Positions 1-7,194 of a DNA stretch of 12,781 bases are shown here, piece after piece. Source of the stretch: an uncultured Collinsella sp. (GTDB taxonomy: Bacteria > Actinomycetota > Coriobacteriia > Coriobacteriales > Coriobacteriaceae). The stretch lies in assembly GCA_937937835.1 (NCBI GenBank), contig CALDBJ010000020.1, forward strand, positions 1-12,781. The letters are read 5' to 3'. The position numbers were made by a program, and so were the translations under genes. Below the pieces are notes generated by a model that worked only from the letters and a program-made list of their open reading frames with translations, made no database searches and was not told the origin of the DNA. The first letter of the stretch is position 1. Each line of letters starts with the position of its first letter.

Positions 1-93
1 GTTTTGAAAACACTCCGCAGCGCGAGGCCCGCCTTTCCGTTGCTCCGTAGGAGCAGGAAAGGCGGGCCTCATGCGCGAGGACGTTTTCAAAAC
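1..93 (-). terminator. Nested long hairpin closing the metal operon
   Basis: Three nested inverted repeats are visible. The outer arms of 11 bases are perfect (1-11 with 83-93). A 15-base perfect stem lies inside (24-38 with 56-70, GAGGCCCGCCTTTCC and its complement). A 6-bp inner hairpin sits in its loop (41-46 with 50-55). It begins 34 bases after the ATPase stop codon, so a role as 3' end of the minus-strand metal operon is likely. No U-run follows the main stem directly; on the minus strand a GTTTTC lies about 12 bases beyond it. It could therefore be a protective 3' hairpin or an interspersed palindromic repeat. The outer arm begins at the first base of the window, so it may extend further left. 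Confidence 0.6.
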
Positions 94-126
94 CAAGCCC
101 GGTCCCGGCCGGACAGCCCACGAACG

Positions 127-2079
127 CTACAGGTTCTTGACACCCATCGGGCGCATGGCGTTCAGGATGGCGATGATCGCCACGCCCACGTCGCCGAACA
201 CGGCAAGCCACATGTTGGCGATGCCCAGCGCTGCCAGCACAAGGATCAGCAGCTTAACGCCCAGCGCAAAGATGATGTTCTGCCAGACAATCGTCATGGT
301 CTTGCGTGCCACGCGGATCGCGCGGGAAATGTTGGACGGCTTGTCGTCCATGAGCACGACATCGGCGGCCTCGATCGCAGCGTCAGAACCCATAGCGCCC
401 ATGGCAATGCCCACATCGGCGCGCGTAAGCACGGGCGCATCGTTGATGCCGTCGCCCACAAAGGCGAGCTTGCCCTTGCCACTCTCGGTTGCAAGCAGCG
501 CCTCGACGCGCTCGACCTTATCGCCCGGCAGCAGCTGCGCGTGGAACTCGTCGAGACTGAGTTGCTTGGCCACAGACGCCGCAACCTCCTCGCGGTCGCC
601 CGTGAGCATGACGGTGCGCTTGACACCGGCGGCGTGCAGGTCGCGAATCGTTTGCTCAGCATCGGCCTTGACGGTGTCTGCAATCACGATGTGGCCGGCG
701 TACACGCCGTCAACGAGCACATGCAGAATCGTTCCGACGACCTCGCAATCGGGCGCTTCGACTCCGGCCGCGGCGAGCATCTTTGCGTTGCCAACGACGA
801 CGTGCTTGCCGTCGATGGTTGCCGTCACGCCATGGCCCGCGTCGTTGGTGGAGTCGCTTACGCGCTTGGGGTCGACCTCGCCCTGGTAGGCGACACGTAC
901 GGACTGCGCGATGGGGTGATCGGAGAACGACTCAGCAAGGGCTGCGACTTCGAGCAACGACTGCTCGGTATAGCCGGCCTCGGGGTGTACCGCGACCACC
1001 GAGAACGTGCCGTTGGTGAGGGTGCCCGTCTTGTCAAAGACGACGGTGTCCACGTCGGCGAGCGTCTCGAGGTAGTTAGAACCCTTGATGAGAACGCCCA
1101 GCTTGGATGCGCCGCCGATGCCGCCAAAGAAACTAAGCGGCACGCTGATCACCAACGCGCACGGGCAGCTGACGACCAAGAAGGTCAGGCCGCGCAGAAT
1201 CCAGTCGGACCAGGCACCGGTGACCAGGCCACCGCCGAGCGCGAGCACCGCGGCCGCGCCGGTGACGGCGGGCGTGTAGATGCGGGCAAAGCGCGTGATG
1301 AAGTTCTCGGTGCGTGCCTTCTTTTCGCTGGCATTCTCCACGAGCTCCAGGACGCGTGCGACGGTGGACTCGCCAAAGGGCTTGGTGGTGCGCACGTGGA
1401 TGAGCCCCGTCATGTTGATGCAGCCGCTGATGATATCGTCTCCGGTTTTGGCCGGGCGGGGGACCGACTCTCCGGTAAGGGCGGCGGTATCGAGCTGTGT
1501 CTCGCCCTCGACGATGACGCCGTCGATAGGCACGCGCTCACCGGGCTTGACCACGATCACGGTGCCGACGGCGATGTCATCGGGGAAGACCTGCTCGAGT
1601 GTGCCGTCGGGCTGCTCGACGTTAGCGTAGTCGGGCGCGATGTCCATCATGGCACTGATCGACTTGCGGCTCTTGCCCACGGCGTACGCCTGAAACAGCT
1701 CGCCGACCTGGTAGAACAGCATGACGGCGGCGCCTTCGGCCATGTGCGGGTCGGTATCGGGGAAGAGCACCATGGCAAACGCGCCGATGGTCGCGACGGC
1801 CATGAGGAAGCTCTCGTCGAAGGCCTTGCCGCGGCGGATGTTATTGAATGCCTTTTGCAGTACGTCGTAGCCGGCAATCAAAAACGGCACGAGGAACAGC
1901 ACAAAGCTGGCGTAGATGTCGCCCGGGGTGCCGAATGCGGCAGTGAGGGTGCCGAGCTCATCGAGGGCGTACACCACGGCAAAAATGCCCAGCGCTACCA
2001 GGATGCGGTTGCGCTTATGCTCGAGTGATTCTTTTTTCTTGCGCTTCTTCTTTTTCTTTTTGGGGTCGGCGGTGGCCAT
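127..2079 (-). CDS. CPC-type P1B heavy-metal (Zn/Cd/Pb) translocating P-type ATPase
   Basis: This 650-aa inner-membrane pump probably exports Zn(II), Cd(II) or Pb(II) using ATP. Visible motifs are TGES at 202-205 (actuator), CPC at 305-307 in the ion-conducting helix, DKTGT at 349-353 (phosphorylated Asp349), SDHP at 386-389 (the P1B HP motif), TGD at 493-495 and GDGINDAP at 542-549. Lys609 in helix 7 and Asp630 (GDVGV) in helix 8 match positions conserved in ZntA/CadA, favouring divalent metal over copper. Unlike many relatives it has no N-terminal HMA domain; residues 7-17 are almost all Lys/Arg. The start chosen is the ATG at 2079, preceded by GGGAGG 9 bases upstream. An in-frame extension to 2262 would overlap the hma gene and lacks homology. 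It is the last gene of an arsR-hma-ATPase operon, 100 bases after hma. The exact metal cannot be read from sequence. Confidence 0.95.
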   Translation of the reverse strand: MATADPKKKKKKRKKKESLEHKRNRILVALGIFAVVYALDELGTLTAAFGTPGDIYASFVLFLVPFLIAGYDVLQKAFNNIRRGKAFDESFLMAVATIGAFAMVLFPDTDPHMAEGAAVMLFYQVGELFQAYAVGKSRKSISAMMDIAPDYANVEQPDGTLEQVFPDDIAVGTVIVVKPGERVPIDGVIVEGETQLDTAALTGESVPRPAKTGDDIISGCINMTGLIHVRTTKPFGESTVARVLELVENASEKKARTENFITRFARIYTPAVTGAAAVLALGGGLVTGAWSDWILRGLTFLVVSCPCALVISVPLSFFGGIGGASKLGVLIKGSNYLETLADVDTVVFDKTGTLTNGTFSVVAVHPEAGYTEQSLLEVAALAESFSDHPIAQSVRVAYQGEVDPKRVSDSTNDAGHGVTATIDGKHVVVGNAKMLAAAGVEAPDCEVVGTILHVLVDGVYAGHIVIADTVKADAEQTIRDLHAAGVKRTVMLTGDREEVAASVAKQLSLDEFHAQLLPGDKVERVEALLATESGKGKLAFVGDGINDAPVLTRADVGIAMGAMGSDAAIEAADVVLMDDKPSNISRAIRVARKTMTIVWQNIIFALGVKLLILVLAALGIANMWLAVFGDVGVAIIAILNAMRPMGVKNL

Positions 2080-2096
2080 GACTCGTATCCTCCCAT

Positions 2097-2125
2097 TTGA
2101 ATGTATGAACACTCGCTCATATAAT
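2097..2125 (+). promoter_or_regulatory. Metal operator 3 inside a plus-strand promoter-like element
   Basis: Bases 2103-2122 repeat the ArsR operator seen upstream of arsR (TATGA-N8-TCATA, with one outer-base mismatch from the full ATATGA-N8-TCATAT). On the plus strand the operator fills the 17-base spacer between TTGAAT (2097-2102) and a perfect TATAAT (2120-2125). That is the same arrangement as the arsR promoter, but pointing away from the ATPase and antisense to hma and arsR. Read on the minus strand, only a weak TTGCCG-N18-TTATAT can be found. The site lies just upstream of the ATPase ribosome binding site. The operator match is direct; promoter activity in either direction is inference. 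Confidence 0.6.
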
Positions 2126-2135
2126 TTCGCGAGCA

Positions 2136-2158
2136 AAGGCCGCGGCAAGCGCGGCCTT
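2136..2158. other. Hairpin between hma and the ATPase gene
   Basis: A perfect 9-bp stem (AAGGCCGCG at 2136-2144 with its complement at 2150-2158) has a 5-base loop and lies in the 100-base gap between hma and the ATPase gene. No U-run follows on either strand, so it is not a canonical terminator. It could tune readthrough or stabilise one part of the operon mRNA. It would also be the 5' end of any transcript from the plus-strand promoter-like element at 2097-2125. Confidence 0.45.
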
Positions 2159-2179
2159 GCGGGTTGGCGTAAACCTTGG

Positions 2180-2398
2180 CTAGAGAATGATCTCGCAGTC
2201 CGGCTCGGCGTCGGCGGTGAACTCCACAACGCGGTCGAGGACCTCGTCGAACTCGGCGTCATCGGCCTCGAGCGTCAACTTCTGGGTCATAAAGTTGACG
2301 GACACGGATTTGACGCCCTCGAGCTTGGCCAGCTCGTCCTGAAGCTCGAGCGCACAGTTGGCGCAGTCGATCTCATCGAGCTTAAACTGCTTTTTCAT
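2180..2398 (-). CDS. Small HMA-domain heavy-metal-binding protein (metallochaperone-like)
   Basis: This 72-aa cytosolic protein consists of a single heavy-metal-associated domain with a beta-alpha-beta-beta-alpha-beta pattern. The metal-binding loop IDCANC places Cys12 and Cys15 in the expected CxxC spacing at the end of the first strand. Family members bind soft or borderline metal ions and pass them to transporters. An acidic patch (EADDAEFDE) and an extra cysteine near the C-terminus (DCEIIL) are visible. The ATG at 2398 follows AAAGGA with 7 bases of spacing. It lies between arsR (63-base gap) and an ATPase that lacks its own HMA domain, so it probably serves as a detached metal-binding domain or chaperone for that pump. 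CxxC alone does not define metal preference; copper chaperones have the same fold, but the CPC/Asp630 pump and the Zn-type sensor argue for zinc or cadmium. Confidence 0.9.
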   Translation of the reverse strand: MKKQFKLDEIDCANCALELQDELAKLEGVKSVSVNFMTQKLTLEADDAEFDEVLDRVVEFTADAEPDCEIIL

Positions 2399-2461
2399 GG
2401 TGGGTTCCTTTCCCTGTATTTGCGGCTTGGGTGCAGGCCGCGCTGGTACCGTGGTTGGCTG

Positions 2462-2827
2462 CTATTCGCAGATGTGGCTCATGCCCTGGTTGAGCATGGT
2501 GTAGACGTGGTCGTCGGCGAGCGAGTAGAGGATATTGCGCCCGTCGCGCCGGAATTTAACCAGGTGCGACTGCTTGAGTGTGCGCAGCTGGTGCGATACT
2601 GCCGACTGCGAGGTTTCGGTCGCTTCGGCGATGTCTGCCACGCAGAGCTCGCGGCCCATGAGGGCGTAAAGGATCTTGATACGCGTGGTGTCGCTGAAGA
2701 CCTTGAACAGGTCGGCGAGGTCGTAGAGAAGTTCCTCGTCGGGAAGGTCCTCGGGCGAGCAGGTGGTGGGGATCGCGGGTTCGGTGGCCTCGATGTCGGG
2801 TTTCGTTTCATCAACGCGAATGCTCAT
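2462..2827 (-). CDS. ArsR/SmtB-family metal-sensing repressor
   Basis: This 121-aa winged-helix repressor should release DNA when it binds metal and so derepress the pump operon. The helix-turn-helix is the segment around residues 62-88 (ADIAEATETSQSAVSHQLRTL), followed by the beta wing (FRRDGRNILYSL, 92-103). The alpha-5 metal site known from SmtB and CzrA is complete in both identity and spacing: Asp105, His107, His118 and Glu121, the last being the final residue. The ELCVAD segment has one cysteine (Cys62), as in SmtB, rather than the cysteine pair of CadC/ArsR alpha-3 sensors. This predicts Zn(II) sensing. The ATG at 2827 follows AAAGGA with 7-base spacing. It is the first gene of the operon, and its promoter carries two matching operators, so autoregulation is expected. 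The first 30 residues are a variable tail. Confidence 0.95.
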   Translation of the reverse strand: MSIRVDETKPDIEATEPAIPTTCSPEDLPDEELLYDLADLFKVFSDTTRIKILYALMGRELCVADIAEATETSQSAVSHQLRTLKQSHLVKFRRDGRNILYSLADDHVYTMLNQGMSHICE

Positions 2828-2841
2828 TGCAATATCCTTTC

Positions 2842-2861
2842 ATATGAACATGCGCTCATAT
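2842..2861. promoter_or_regulatory. ArsR operator 1 (5' leader of arsR)
   Basis: A perfect inverted repeat ATATGA-N8-TCATAT lies between the predicted transcription start and the arsR ribosome binding site (2835-2840). Its centre is 35 bp from the centre of operator 2. Length and TGAAC/TCA core match the kind of site bound by SmtB/CzrA proteins. Binding is inferred from the repetition and position. Confidence 0.75.
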
Positions 2862-2873
2862 AACTTGCTTCCG

Positions 2874-2901
2874 ATTATATGAGTGTTTGTTCATATGTCA
2901 A
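2874..2901 (-). promoter_or_regulatory. arsR operon promoter with ArsR operator 2 in its spacer
   Basis: On the minus strand TTGACA (2896-2901) and TATAAT (2874-2879) are both perfect consensus hexamers with a 16-base spacer. A second perfect ATATGA-N8-TCATAT (2877-2896) fills the spacer and overlaps the -10 box and the last -35 base, so repressor binding would block RNA polymerase. The transcript should start near 2867 and read arsR, hma and the ATPase gene. Confidence 0.85.
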
Positions 2902-2985
2902 TGACGTTCAGGTAATTCGTTGCACAAAATGATGGGGAATAGTGGACGAGATCCCGGACTGAGCGGTTTTGATAGCCGATGCCGA

Positions 2986-3027
2986 GGTGGGTGCCCCCGC
3001 GCCGTGCAAAAATTGGAGTATTCTGCA
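2986..3027 (+). repeat. 42-bp intergenic motif, copy A
   Basis: This segment starts GGTGGGT, contains GTGCAAAAATTG and ends GAGTATTCTGCA. It recurs in inverted orientation at 3193-3234, with 35 of 43 aligned columns identical (six substitutions and two single-base gaps). The inner half (3004-3027) is best conserved. It lies in a non-coding gap with no recognisable gene. A conserved protein-binding site, a transposon end remnant or part of a structured RNA are all possible. Confidence 0.65.
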
Positions 3028-3038
3028 ACTATAGGGGG

Positions 3039-3100
3039 TCTGTTTATCTATTTCGGGCCAAATAAAGCCGCTCAAGAGTTATCCAAGGGCGGTAAACAGA
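3039..3100. other. Non-coding segment with imperfect hairpin
   Basis: TCTGTTTA (3039-3046) and TAAACAGA (3093-3100) are perfect complements, and CCGC (3068-3071) can extend the pairing with GCGG (3089-3092) across a bulge. The whole gap 2902-3246 (about 345 bases) holds this hairpin and the two 42-bp motifs. No ORF in it has a credible start or family signature. Confidence 0.4.
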
Positions 3101-3192
3101 TAAGATCTTCCTCAAGTGTTGCCTAACGTTCCCGTTCGATAGCGTCTTTGTTTCTCATTTGGATTAACTTGTGGGTGCTGGAGGGCCGACCC

Positions 3193-3234
3193 TGCTGAAT
3201 ACTCGCAATTTTGCACATCGCTAGGGTACCCACC
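3193..3234 (-). repeat. 42-bp intergenic motif, copy B (inverted)
   Basis: This is the reverse-strand copy of the motif at 2986-3027. It begins 12 bases after the stop codon of the 396-aa gene, so it would be in that gene's 3' untranslated region. Together the two copies bracket about 165 bases (3028-3192). The shared core on the minus strand is GTGCAAAA-TTG followed by GAGTATTC. Confidence 0.65.
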
Positions 3235-3246
3235 TTGTTAGCCGGT

Positions 3247-4437
3247 CTAGCTTCCGGCCCCGAAGATCCTGCCCTCGGGCGCGAGGCTGCTTGTTTGGGC
3301 AAATGATGGGCTGTCGGATTCGACTGTCTGCATGTCATCGATTGCTGTAACTTCATTAATTGTCGGGTCATCCAGCGTGATGCCTTCGAGTGTTGCTTTT
3401 TCGAGGTCGATTCGTTGGCGCTCTTCGGAATCCTGGCGAAGCTGCTTCTGAATTCGCCTTTTCTCTTCTATAAACCTTCTGAGCACAAACTGTCTCAGGT
3501 CCTCTTGCATGATTTGAAAGTCTTTTGGTAGACGCGAGGGGCGTACGCCCTCTTTCCGCTGGATTGCTTCCATGACCCTAACGAAAGAGCTGGCATGCAT
3601 AAAGGAATAACGGCTGACGGTGATGATTCCGTATCCCATGGACGCAAGCGCATTCTTGCGTTCCTCATCGATGGCGCGGTCTTCTTCCGCGTCATGATAA
3701 AAACCGTTGTATTCAATGTCTGTGCGAGATTTCTTTAGATACGCATCCATAAAGAACTTTTTGCGTCTCGTGAGATTCTTTGCGGCGGCGGTGACCTGCA
3801 CCTCGTAATCGGTCTCAATTCCCTTAATACCAAGCCCTCCTTCGCTTTTGGGCAGCGTTAGCATCATGACAAATGCCGTTTCCATGGGAGACCGGCATCC
3901 GTCGCGTACACATTGGATCGCCTTTCGGGCAAGGGCCAAACCGTCGCATCTGGTAATGGAATTAAAGAACTGCTTTAACCTCTCGGTCGAGGTGAGCGCG
4001 AAACGCTCGTTATAAGAGGTGGAAGAGCCGGTTCCAAGGGAGTAAGCGCTGCACAATTCAAAGTAGTACTCCACCAGTTCGCGAAAAGGGAGATAGGTGG
4101 CGGCTTGAAGTGCGCAAAGCTCAACGCCAACAATGAAGATGCCATCTTCAAGCTCTATAAAGCGTGAGTTCGAGAATCGTTTTGACGAAACGTGGCATTG
4201 ACAGTTCATTGCATAGCGCGCATTCCTGCGATCAAACACCATCACCTCGAGGGAATCATTTGCGCCGAGGGAAACATCATGTTTGGTGAGCCATTCTGCG
4301 GCTGCGTCAAGGAGCGTTCCGGTGGGACATGATCCGTAAATCGCGGCAGGGTTACAGGACTCGATGCCTTTCGCAGACACCGAATGCACGGCCTGGTAGA
4401 CCGCTTTTGCAGTGGTATGTGACAATACGATACTCAT
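3247..4437 (-). CDS. AbiEi/DUF559-like protein with PD-(D/E)XK nuclease-like domain
   Basis: This 396-aa protein has no certain function. The N-terminus (LSHTTAKAVY, residues 5-14) resembles the winged-helix opening of AbiEi-like antitoxin proteins. The segment CRSPMETAFVMMLTLP (181-196), FFMDAY (228-233), DIEYNGFYH (240-248) and D253/R254...L264...G268 follow the order of a DUF559/Vsr-like PD-(D/E)XK nuclease fold. Candidate catalytic residues are Glu186, Asp231 and Glu242; His248 is also at a conserved place. A charged, probably coiled segment (about 312-350) and an acidic low-complexity tail follow. The gene is visibly AT-richer than its neighbours (27 of 60 G/C in bases 3421-3480 against 45 of 60 in 6061-6120), which suggests acquisition. 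It stands alone with no partner toxin. The ATG at 4437 has no clear ribosome binding site, so the start is less certain. Defence, regulation or DNA repair are all possible. Confidence 0.7.
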   Translation of the reverse strand: MSIVLSHTTAKAVYQAVHSVSAKGIESCNPAAIYGSCPTGTLLDAAAEWLTKHDVSLGANDSLEVMVFDRRNARYAMNCQCHVSSKRFSNSRFIELEDGIFIVGVELCALQAATYLPFRELVEYYFELCSAYSLGTGSSTSYNERFALTSTERLKQFFNSITRCDGLALARKAIQCVRDGCRSPMETAFVMMLTLPKSEGGLGIKGIETDYEVQVTAAAKNLTRRKKFFMDAYLKKSRTDIEYNGFYHDAEEDRAIDEERKNALASMGYGIITVSRYSFMHASSFVRVMEAIQRKEGVRPSRLPKDFQIMQEDLRQFVLRRFIEEKRRIQKQLRQDSEERQRIDLEKATLEGITLDDPTINEVTAIDDMQTVESDSPSFAQTSSLAPEGRIFGAGS

Positions 4438-4718
4438 GGTATATATCGTGTCAGCTAATGCCGTGTTGATGGCGCTGAGTGAAAAAGTCGTTTTAGAGGT
4501 CTAACCAAATGCTGTCCAAAAGCTTGACGCAATTATGAGTTGGTATGCCCTAAATAAAAGTTTTCGCAGCTTAGCTATAGCATATAACTACTCAATTGCT
4601 GCACATTTGATTGTGATGCATCACCATTCGACAACGAATTACGTGTCGGGAATTGGCCAAAATCGTTCAAAATGAGGGTTCAGAATTTGTGATGGCAGAT
4701 CTATCTGTGGAATGTAGG
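4438..4718. other. AT-rich non-coding gap with a perfect 12-bp palindrome
   Basis: I see no gene in this gap. It contains a perfect palindrome GTGATGCATCAC (4613-4624), followed one base later by a 5-bp inverted repeat (ATTCG at 4626-4630, CGAAT at 4635-4639). These could be operator sites for the 396-aa gene, whose promoter must lie here, but no convincing -35/-10 pair was found. Composition is close to that of the 396-aa gene and unlike the exonuclease, so the acquired segment probably extends to about 4700. Confidence 0.4.
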
Positions 4719-4783
4719 GCGGCCCCGCTGCGGGGTTTTCCGCTGCGAGGCCGCTCGTGATCTACGCCGGAGTTTGTCGTAGA
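4719..4783 (-). terminator. Double hairpin downstream of the exonuclease gene
   Basis: On the minus strand a small hairpin (TCTACG at 4778-4783 pairing with 4761-4766) follows the exonuclease stop codon closely. A strong imperfect stem then spans 4719-4754, with outer arms GCGGCC/GGCCGC and about 15 pairs including one wobble and one mismatch. Neither has a U-run on the minus strand. On the plus strand the sub-hairpin CCCCGCTGCGGGG is followed by TTTT. It probably marks the 3' end of the exonuclease transcript. Confidence 0.45.
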
Positions 4784-4788
4784 CGTTT

Positions 4789-5757
4789 CTACTTGGCAAA
4801 CAGGTTCTTGAGGTTGAACTCGGCCTGAACCGTGCGGAGCATGAGATCGGTGTCGTCCAGGCCCAGATGCTGCTCGTTGGCGTCGGCGGCGAGGGTGCCG
4901 CGGCGGCGGGCCCAGTTCTCGAGTGCGGCGGGCGCGGATTCGCGGGGGAGCGAGCGGACGTCGGCATCCAGGCTGCGGCAGATCTGGCGCGAGTCGATGA
5001 CGATGATCTTGCCGGCGCGGCGTGCCTCGGCGTAACCGTCCAGGTGGATCTTGAACCAACTGTCCTCAAAGGCGGCGTTGTGCGCCATGTACGGGTACTT
5101 CTTCATAAGCTTGAGCAGCTGCTTCTGCAGTTCCTTGTTCTCGCGGAATGGCTTTTTGCCGTCGATGTCGTCCCAGGTGATGTGGTGGATATTCGACAAC
5201 GGCACATCCTCGCCGCGGTAGATGTCGGGCAGACCGCAGTAGTGCGCCTCGGCGTCGTGCGGGACGGCGTCGCTGGTGAGCTCCATGATTTCCCAACCCA
5301 CATTGATGATATAACCGCGCTCGGGTGCACGGCCGGTGGTCTCGATGTCGATACCGAGCACGGTGCCCTGGATGGGCTTGCGGGCGTAGGCCACGCCGAG
5401 CGCGTCGCGGTCGCCGCGGATCTCGCGCATGACCGACGCGGCGGTGCGCTTTTGCATCTTGCCGATGGCGGCGCAGGTGTCGGCATCGGACAGGCCGCGC
5501 GAAAGCGTCGCGGGCGTCACGTTGCGCAGGCGCGCCTCGCCAATCTGGTCGCACAGGTCGCGGTTGCGGTCAGCCAGGTCGCGCACGGTGGCAAAGTCGA
5601 AGCTGGGGTCGCCCTCGGCGGTAAAGTACTCGGTTTCGAGCACCTTAAGGGCCTCCTCGCCCTTCTGGCGCTCGGATTCCATGGCGCCGTGATCGCCATA
5701 GATAAACATGGGAATAAACGGCTGGCGCTCGTATTCGAGTGCTTGTGAAACGTTCAT
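4789..5757 (-). CDS. DEDDh-type 3'-5' exonuclease (DnaQ-like) with N-terminal extension
   Basis: This 322-aa protein probably removes nucleotides from 3' ends of DNA or RNA using two metal ions. The exonuclease domain covers roughly 130-322. The ExoI motif is LGIDIETTG (Asp137, Glu139). The ExoII region is AHNAAFEDSWF, where the usual aspartate position after Phe230 is Glu231, followed by Asp232. The ExoIII motif is HLGLDD (His297 with Asp302 five residues later), which defines the DEDDh class. Residues 1-130 are predicted soluble and charged and match no domain I recognise; such a length is unusual for a stand-alone DnaQ-like exonuclease. The ATG at 5757 follows AGGAG with 7-base spacing. 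The gene is transcribed alone and divergently from the metal permease. Substrate and pathway cannot be read from the sequence. Confidence 0.85.
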   Translation of the reverse strand: MNVSQALEYERQPFIPMFIYGDHGAMESERQKGEEALKVLETEYFTAEGDPSFDFATVRDLADRNRDLCDQIGEARLRNVTPATLSRGLSDADTCAAIGKMQKRTAASVMREIRGDRDALGVAYARKPIQGTVLGIDIETTGRAPERGYIINVGWEIMELTSDAVPHDAEAHYCGLPDIYRGEDVPLSNIHHITWDDIDGKKPFRENKELQKQLLKLMKKYPYMAHNAAFEDSWFKIHLDGYAEARRAGKIIVIDSRQICRSLDADVRSLPRESAPAALENWARRRGTLAADANEQHLGLDDTDLMLRTVQAEFNLKNLFAK

Positions 5758-5839
5758 ATAACTGCTCCTTGGACGGGCCGCACCGCGCGGCTCGGGTTCA
5801 TTGAGATGTGGCGAGATGATAGTTTACCATGGGCAACTA

Positions 5840-5897
5840 TTGGCATCGCGCCTAGGACAACTACAATACCCTAGTTGACCGCTAGGACTTTTACAAT
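5840..5897 (+). promoter_or_regulatory. Candidate permease promoter with 30-bp-spaced direct repeats
   Basis: TTGGCA (5840-5845) and TACAAT (5862-5867) with a 16-base spacer form a plausible promoter for the permease gene. A 16-base direct repeat is present at 5852-5867 and 5882-5897 (CTAGGAC...TACAAT, three differences), spaced exactly 30 bp. CCTAG/CTAGG also forms an inverted repeat between the copies (5870-5874, 5882-5886). The repeats could be regulator sites on the same DNA face. No metal operator of the arsR type is present here. Confidence 0.4.
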
Positions 5898-5929
5898 GCT
5901 GCCGAAAGACATGAAAGGTTCCATCCGTC

Positions 5930-7030
5930 ATGGATTTGCTGATTGATATTCTGCTCGACGCCGGCAAGGACACGCTCTCGCTGGCGCCGTTTTTGTTGGT
6001 GACGTATCTTGCTCTCGAGACACTTGAGCACGTTGCGGGCGACCGCGTCAACGGCGCTATCAAGCGCGCCGGCGCTGCGGGTCCCGTGGCTGGCTCGCTG
6101 CTGGGCATTGTGCCGCAGTGCGGATTTTCGGCCATGGCAGCAACGCTGTACGCCGGCCGTGTCGTGACGCTGGGCACGCTGGTCGCCGTGTTCCTCTCGA
6201 CCTCCGATGAGATGCTGCCGCTGTTGCTCGCCGAGCAGGTGCCCGTGCAGACCATGGCGATGCTTTTGGCTTCGAAGGCACTGATCGCGCTGGTCACGGG
6301 CTTTATCGTGGACGCGGCTATCCGCGGCCTTCGTCGTAATGCCCGCGCGCATGCGGCGATTCGCCGTACCGTGCTGGGGACCGCTGCCAATCCGGCTCAT
6401 GTGAACTGCGCGCACGACGACCATACCGGGGGCGACATCATTGATGAAGTGGCCGAGGCGGGCGTGAGCGCCGACCACATCCACGAGTTGTGCGAGCGCG
6501 ACCATTGCGGTTGCGATGATGATGAAGATGAACACGAGCGCGACCACGGACACAGCCATGACCACGGTCACGCAGGCGAGCATGAGCACCACCACGGCCA
6601 TGGGCACGACCAGGGTCACTCCCACGAAGGTGCGCCCGTCCTGTCGATTATCCGCAGCGCGATCTCGCACACCGTGCAGGTTTCGGTTTTTATTTTCCTG
6701 GTGACGCTGATTCTAGTTGCCGTGCTCGAGACCTTCGGAGAGTCCGCGATCGAGCAGTTCCTGCGTGGCAACGAGACGCTCGCCGTCTTGGGCTCGGCAC
6801 TCGTCGGCCTGATCCCCAACTGCTCGGCCAGCGTGGTCATTACGCAGCTGTACCTGGAGGGCGCGCTACAGCTGGCGCCGATGCTCGCCGGCACGCTCAT
6901 TTCCGCCGGCGTGGGCTATCTTGTCCTGTTCCGCACCAACCGCAGCGCTCGCGAAAACGCCGTGTTCCTGGTCATGATGTACGTCATCGGCGCCGGCTGG
7001 GGCCTTATTCTATCCGCCTTCGGCCTCTAA
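5930..7030 (+). CDS. ArsP_2-type (PF11449-like) putative metal permease with His-rich loop
   Basis: This 366-aa polytopic inner-membrane protein resembles the PF11449 family, annotated as putative manganese transporters or heavy-metal exporters. The two halves are related: LLGIVPQCGFSAMAATLYAG (57-76) and LVGLIPNCSASVVITQLYLE (291-310) repeat the same pattern, each with a P-x-C inside a membrane re-entrant or helical segment. About eight hydrophobic helices are visible, around residues 15-33, 50-72, 80-100, 107-128, 247-268, 285-305, 315-335 and 345-364. Between the halves, residues 157-232 form a soluble loop very rich in His, Asp and Glu with Cys-x-x-Cys-like elements (CERDHCGC), suited to binding metal. 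The ATG at 5930 follows GAAAGG with slightly long spacing. It is a single-gene unit with its own terminator. The substrate (Mn, Zn or another) is not determined. Confidence 0.85.
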   Translation: MDLLIDILLDAGKDTLSLAPFLLVTYLALETLEHVAGDRVNGAIKRAGAAGPVAGSLLGIVPQCGFSAMAATLYAGRVVTLGTLVAVFLSTSDEMLPLLLAEQVPVQTMAMLLASKALIALVTGFIVDAAIRGLRRNARAHAAIRRTVLGTAANPAHVNCAHDDHTGGDIIDEVAEAGVSADHIHELCERDHCGCDDDEDEHERDHGHSHDHGHAGEHEHHHGHGHDQGHSHEGAPVLSIIRSAISHTVQVSVFIFLVTLILVAVLETFGESAIEQFLRGNETLAVLGSALVGLIPNCSASVVITQLYLEGALQLAPMLAGTLISAGVGYLVLFRTNRSARENAVFLVMMYVIGAGWGLILSAFGL

Positions 7031-7045
7031 GTAGGCTTAAAAAAT

Positions 7046-7113
7046 GGGCTTCAAATAGCCATGCTCGGCGCCCGCAATGCGGCGACGCATGGCATTTTGA
7101 AGCCCGTTTTTTT
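7046..7113 (+). terminator. Intrinsic terminator of the permease gene
   Basis: The stem GGGCTTCAAA (7046-7055) pairs perfectly with 7096-7105, continued by an inner GCCATGC/GCATGGC stem (7058-7064, 7087-7093), and is followed by GTTTTTTT (7106-7113). An A-run before the stem (7039-7044) could make it work on the minus strand too. Confidence 0.9.
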
Positions 7114-7147
7114 GTTGAGCCATGGATTCCGAGCGCTCACACCGCTC

Positions 7148-7192
7148 AAAACAAAAAGGTAGATTTCCGGGCATGTCCCGAAAATCTACCTT
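7148..7192 (-). terminator. Intrinsic terminator of the HdeD-yaiI operon
   Basis: On the minus strand AAGGTAGATTT (complement of 7182-7192) pairs with 7156-7166, then one mismatch (7167/7181), then a 4-bp CGGG/CCCG top with a 5-base loop. A TTTTTGTTTT run follows (7148-7157). It starts within a few bases of the YaiI stop codon. Confidence 0.85.
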
Positions 7193-7194
7193 GG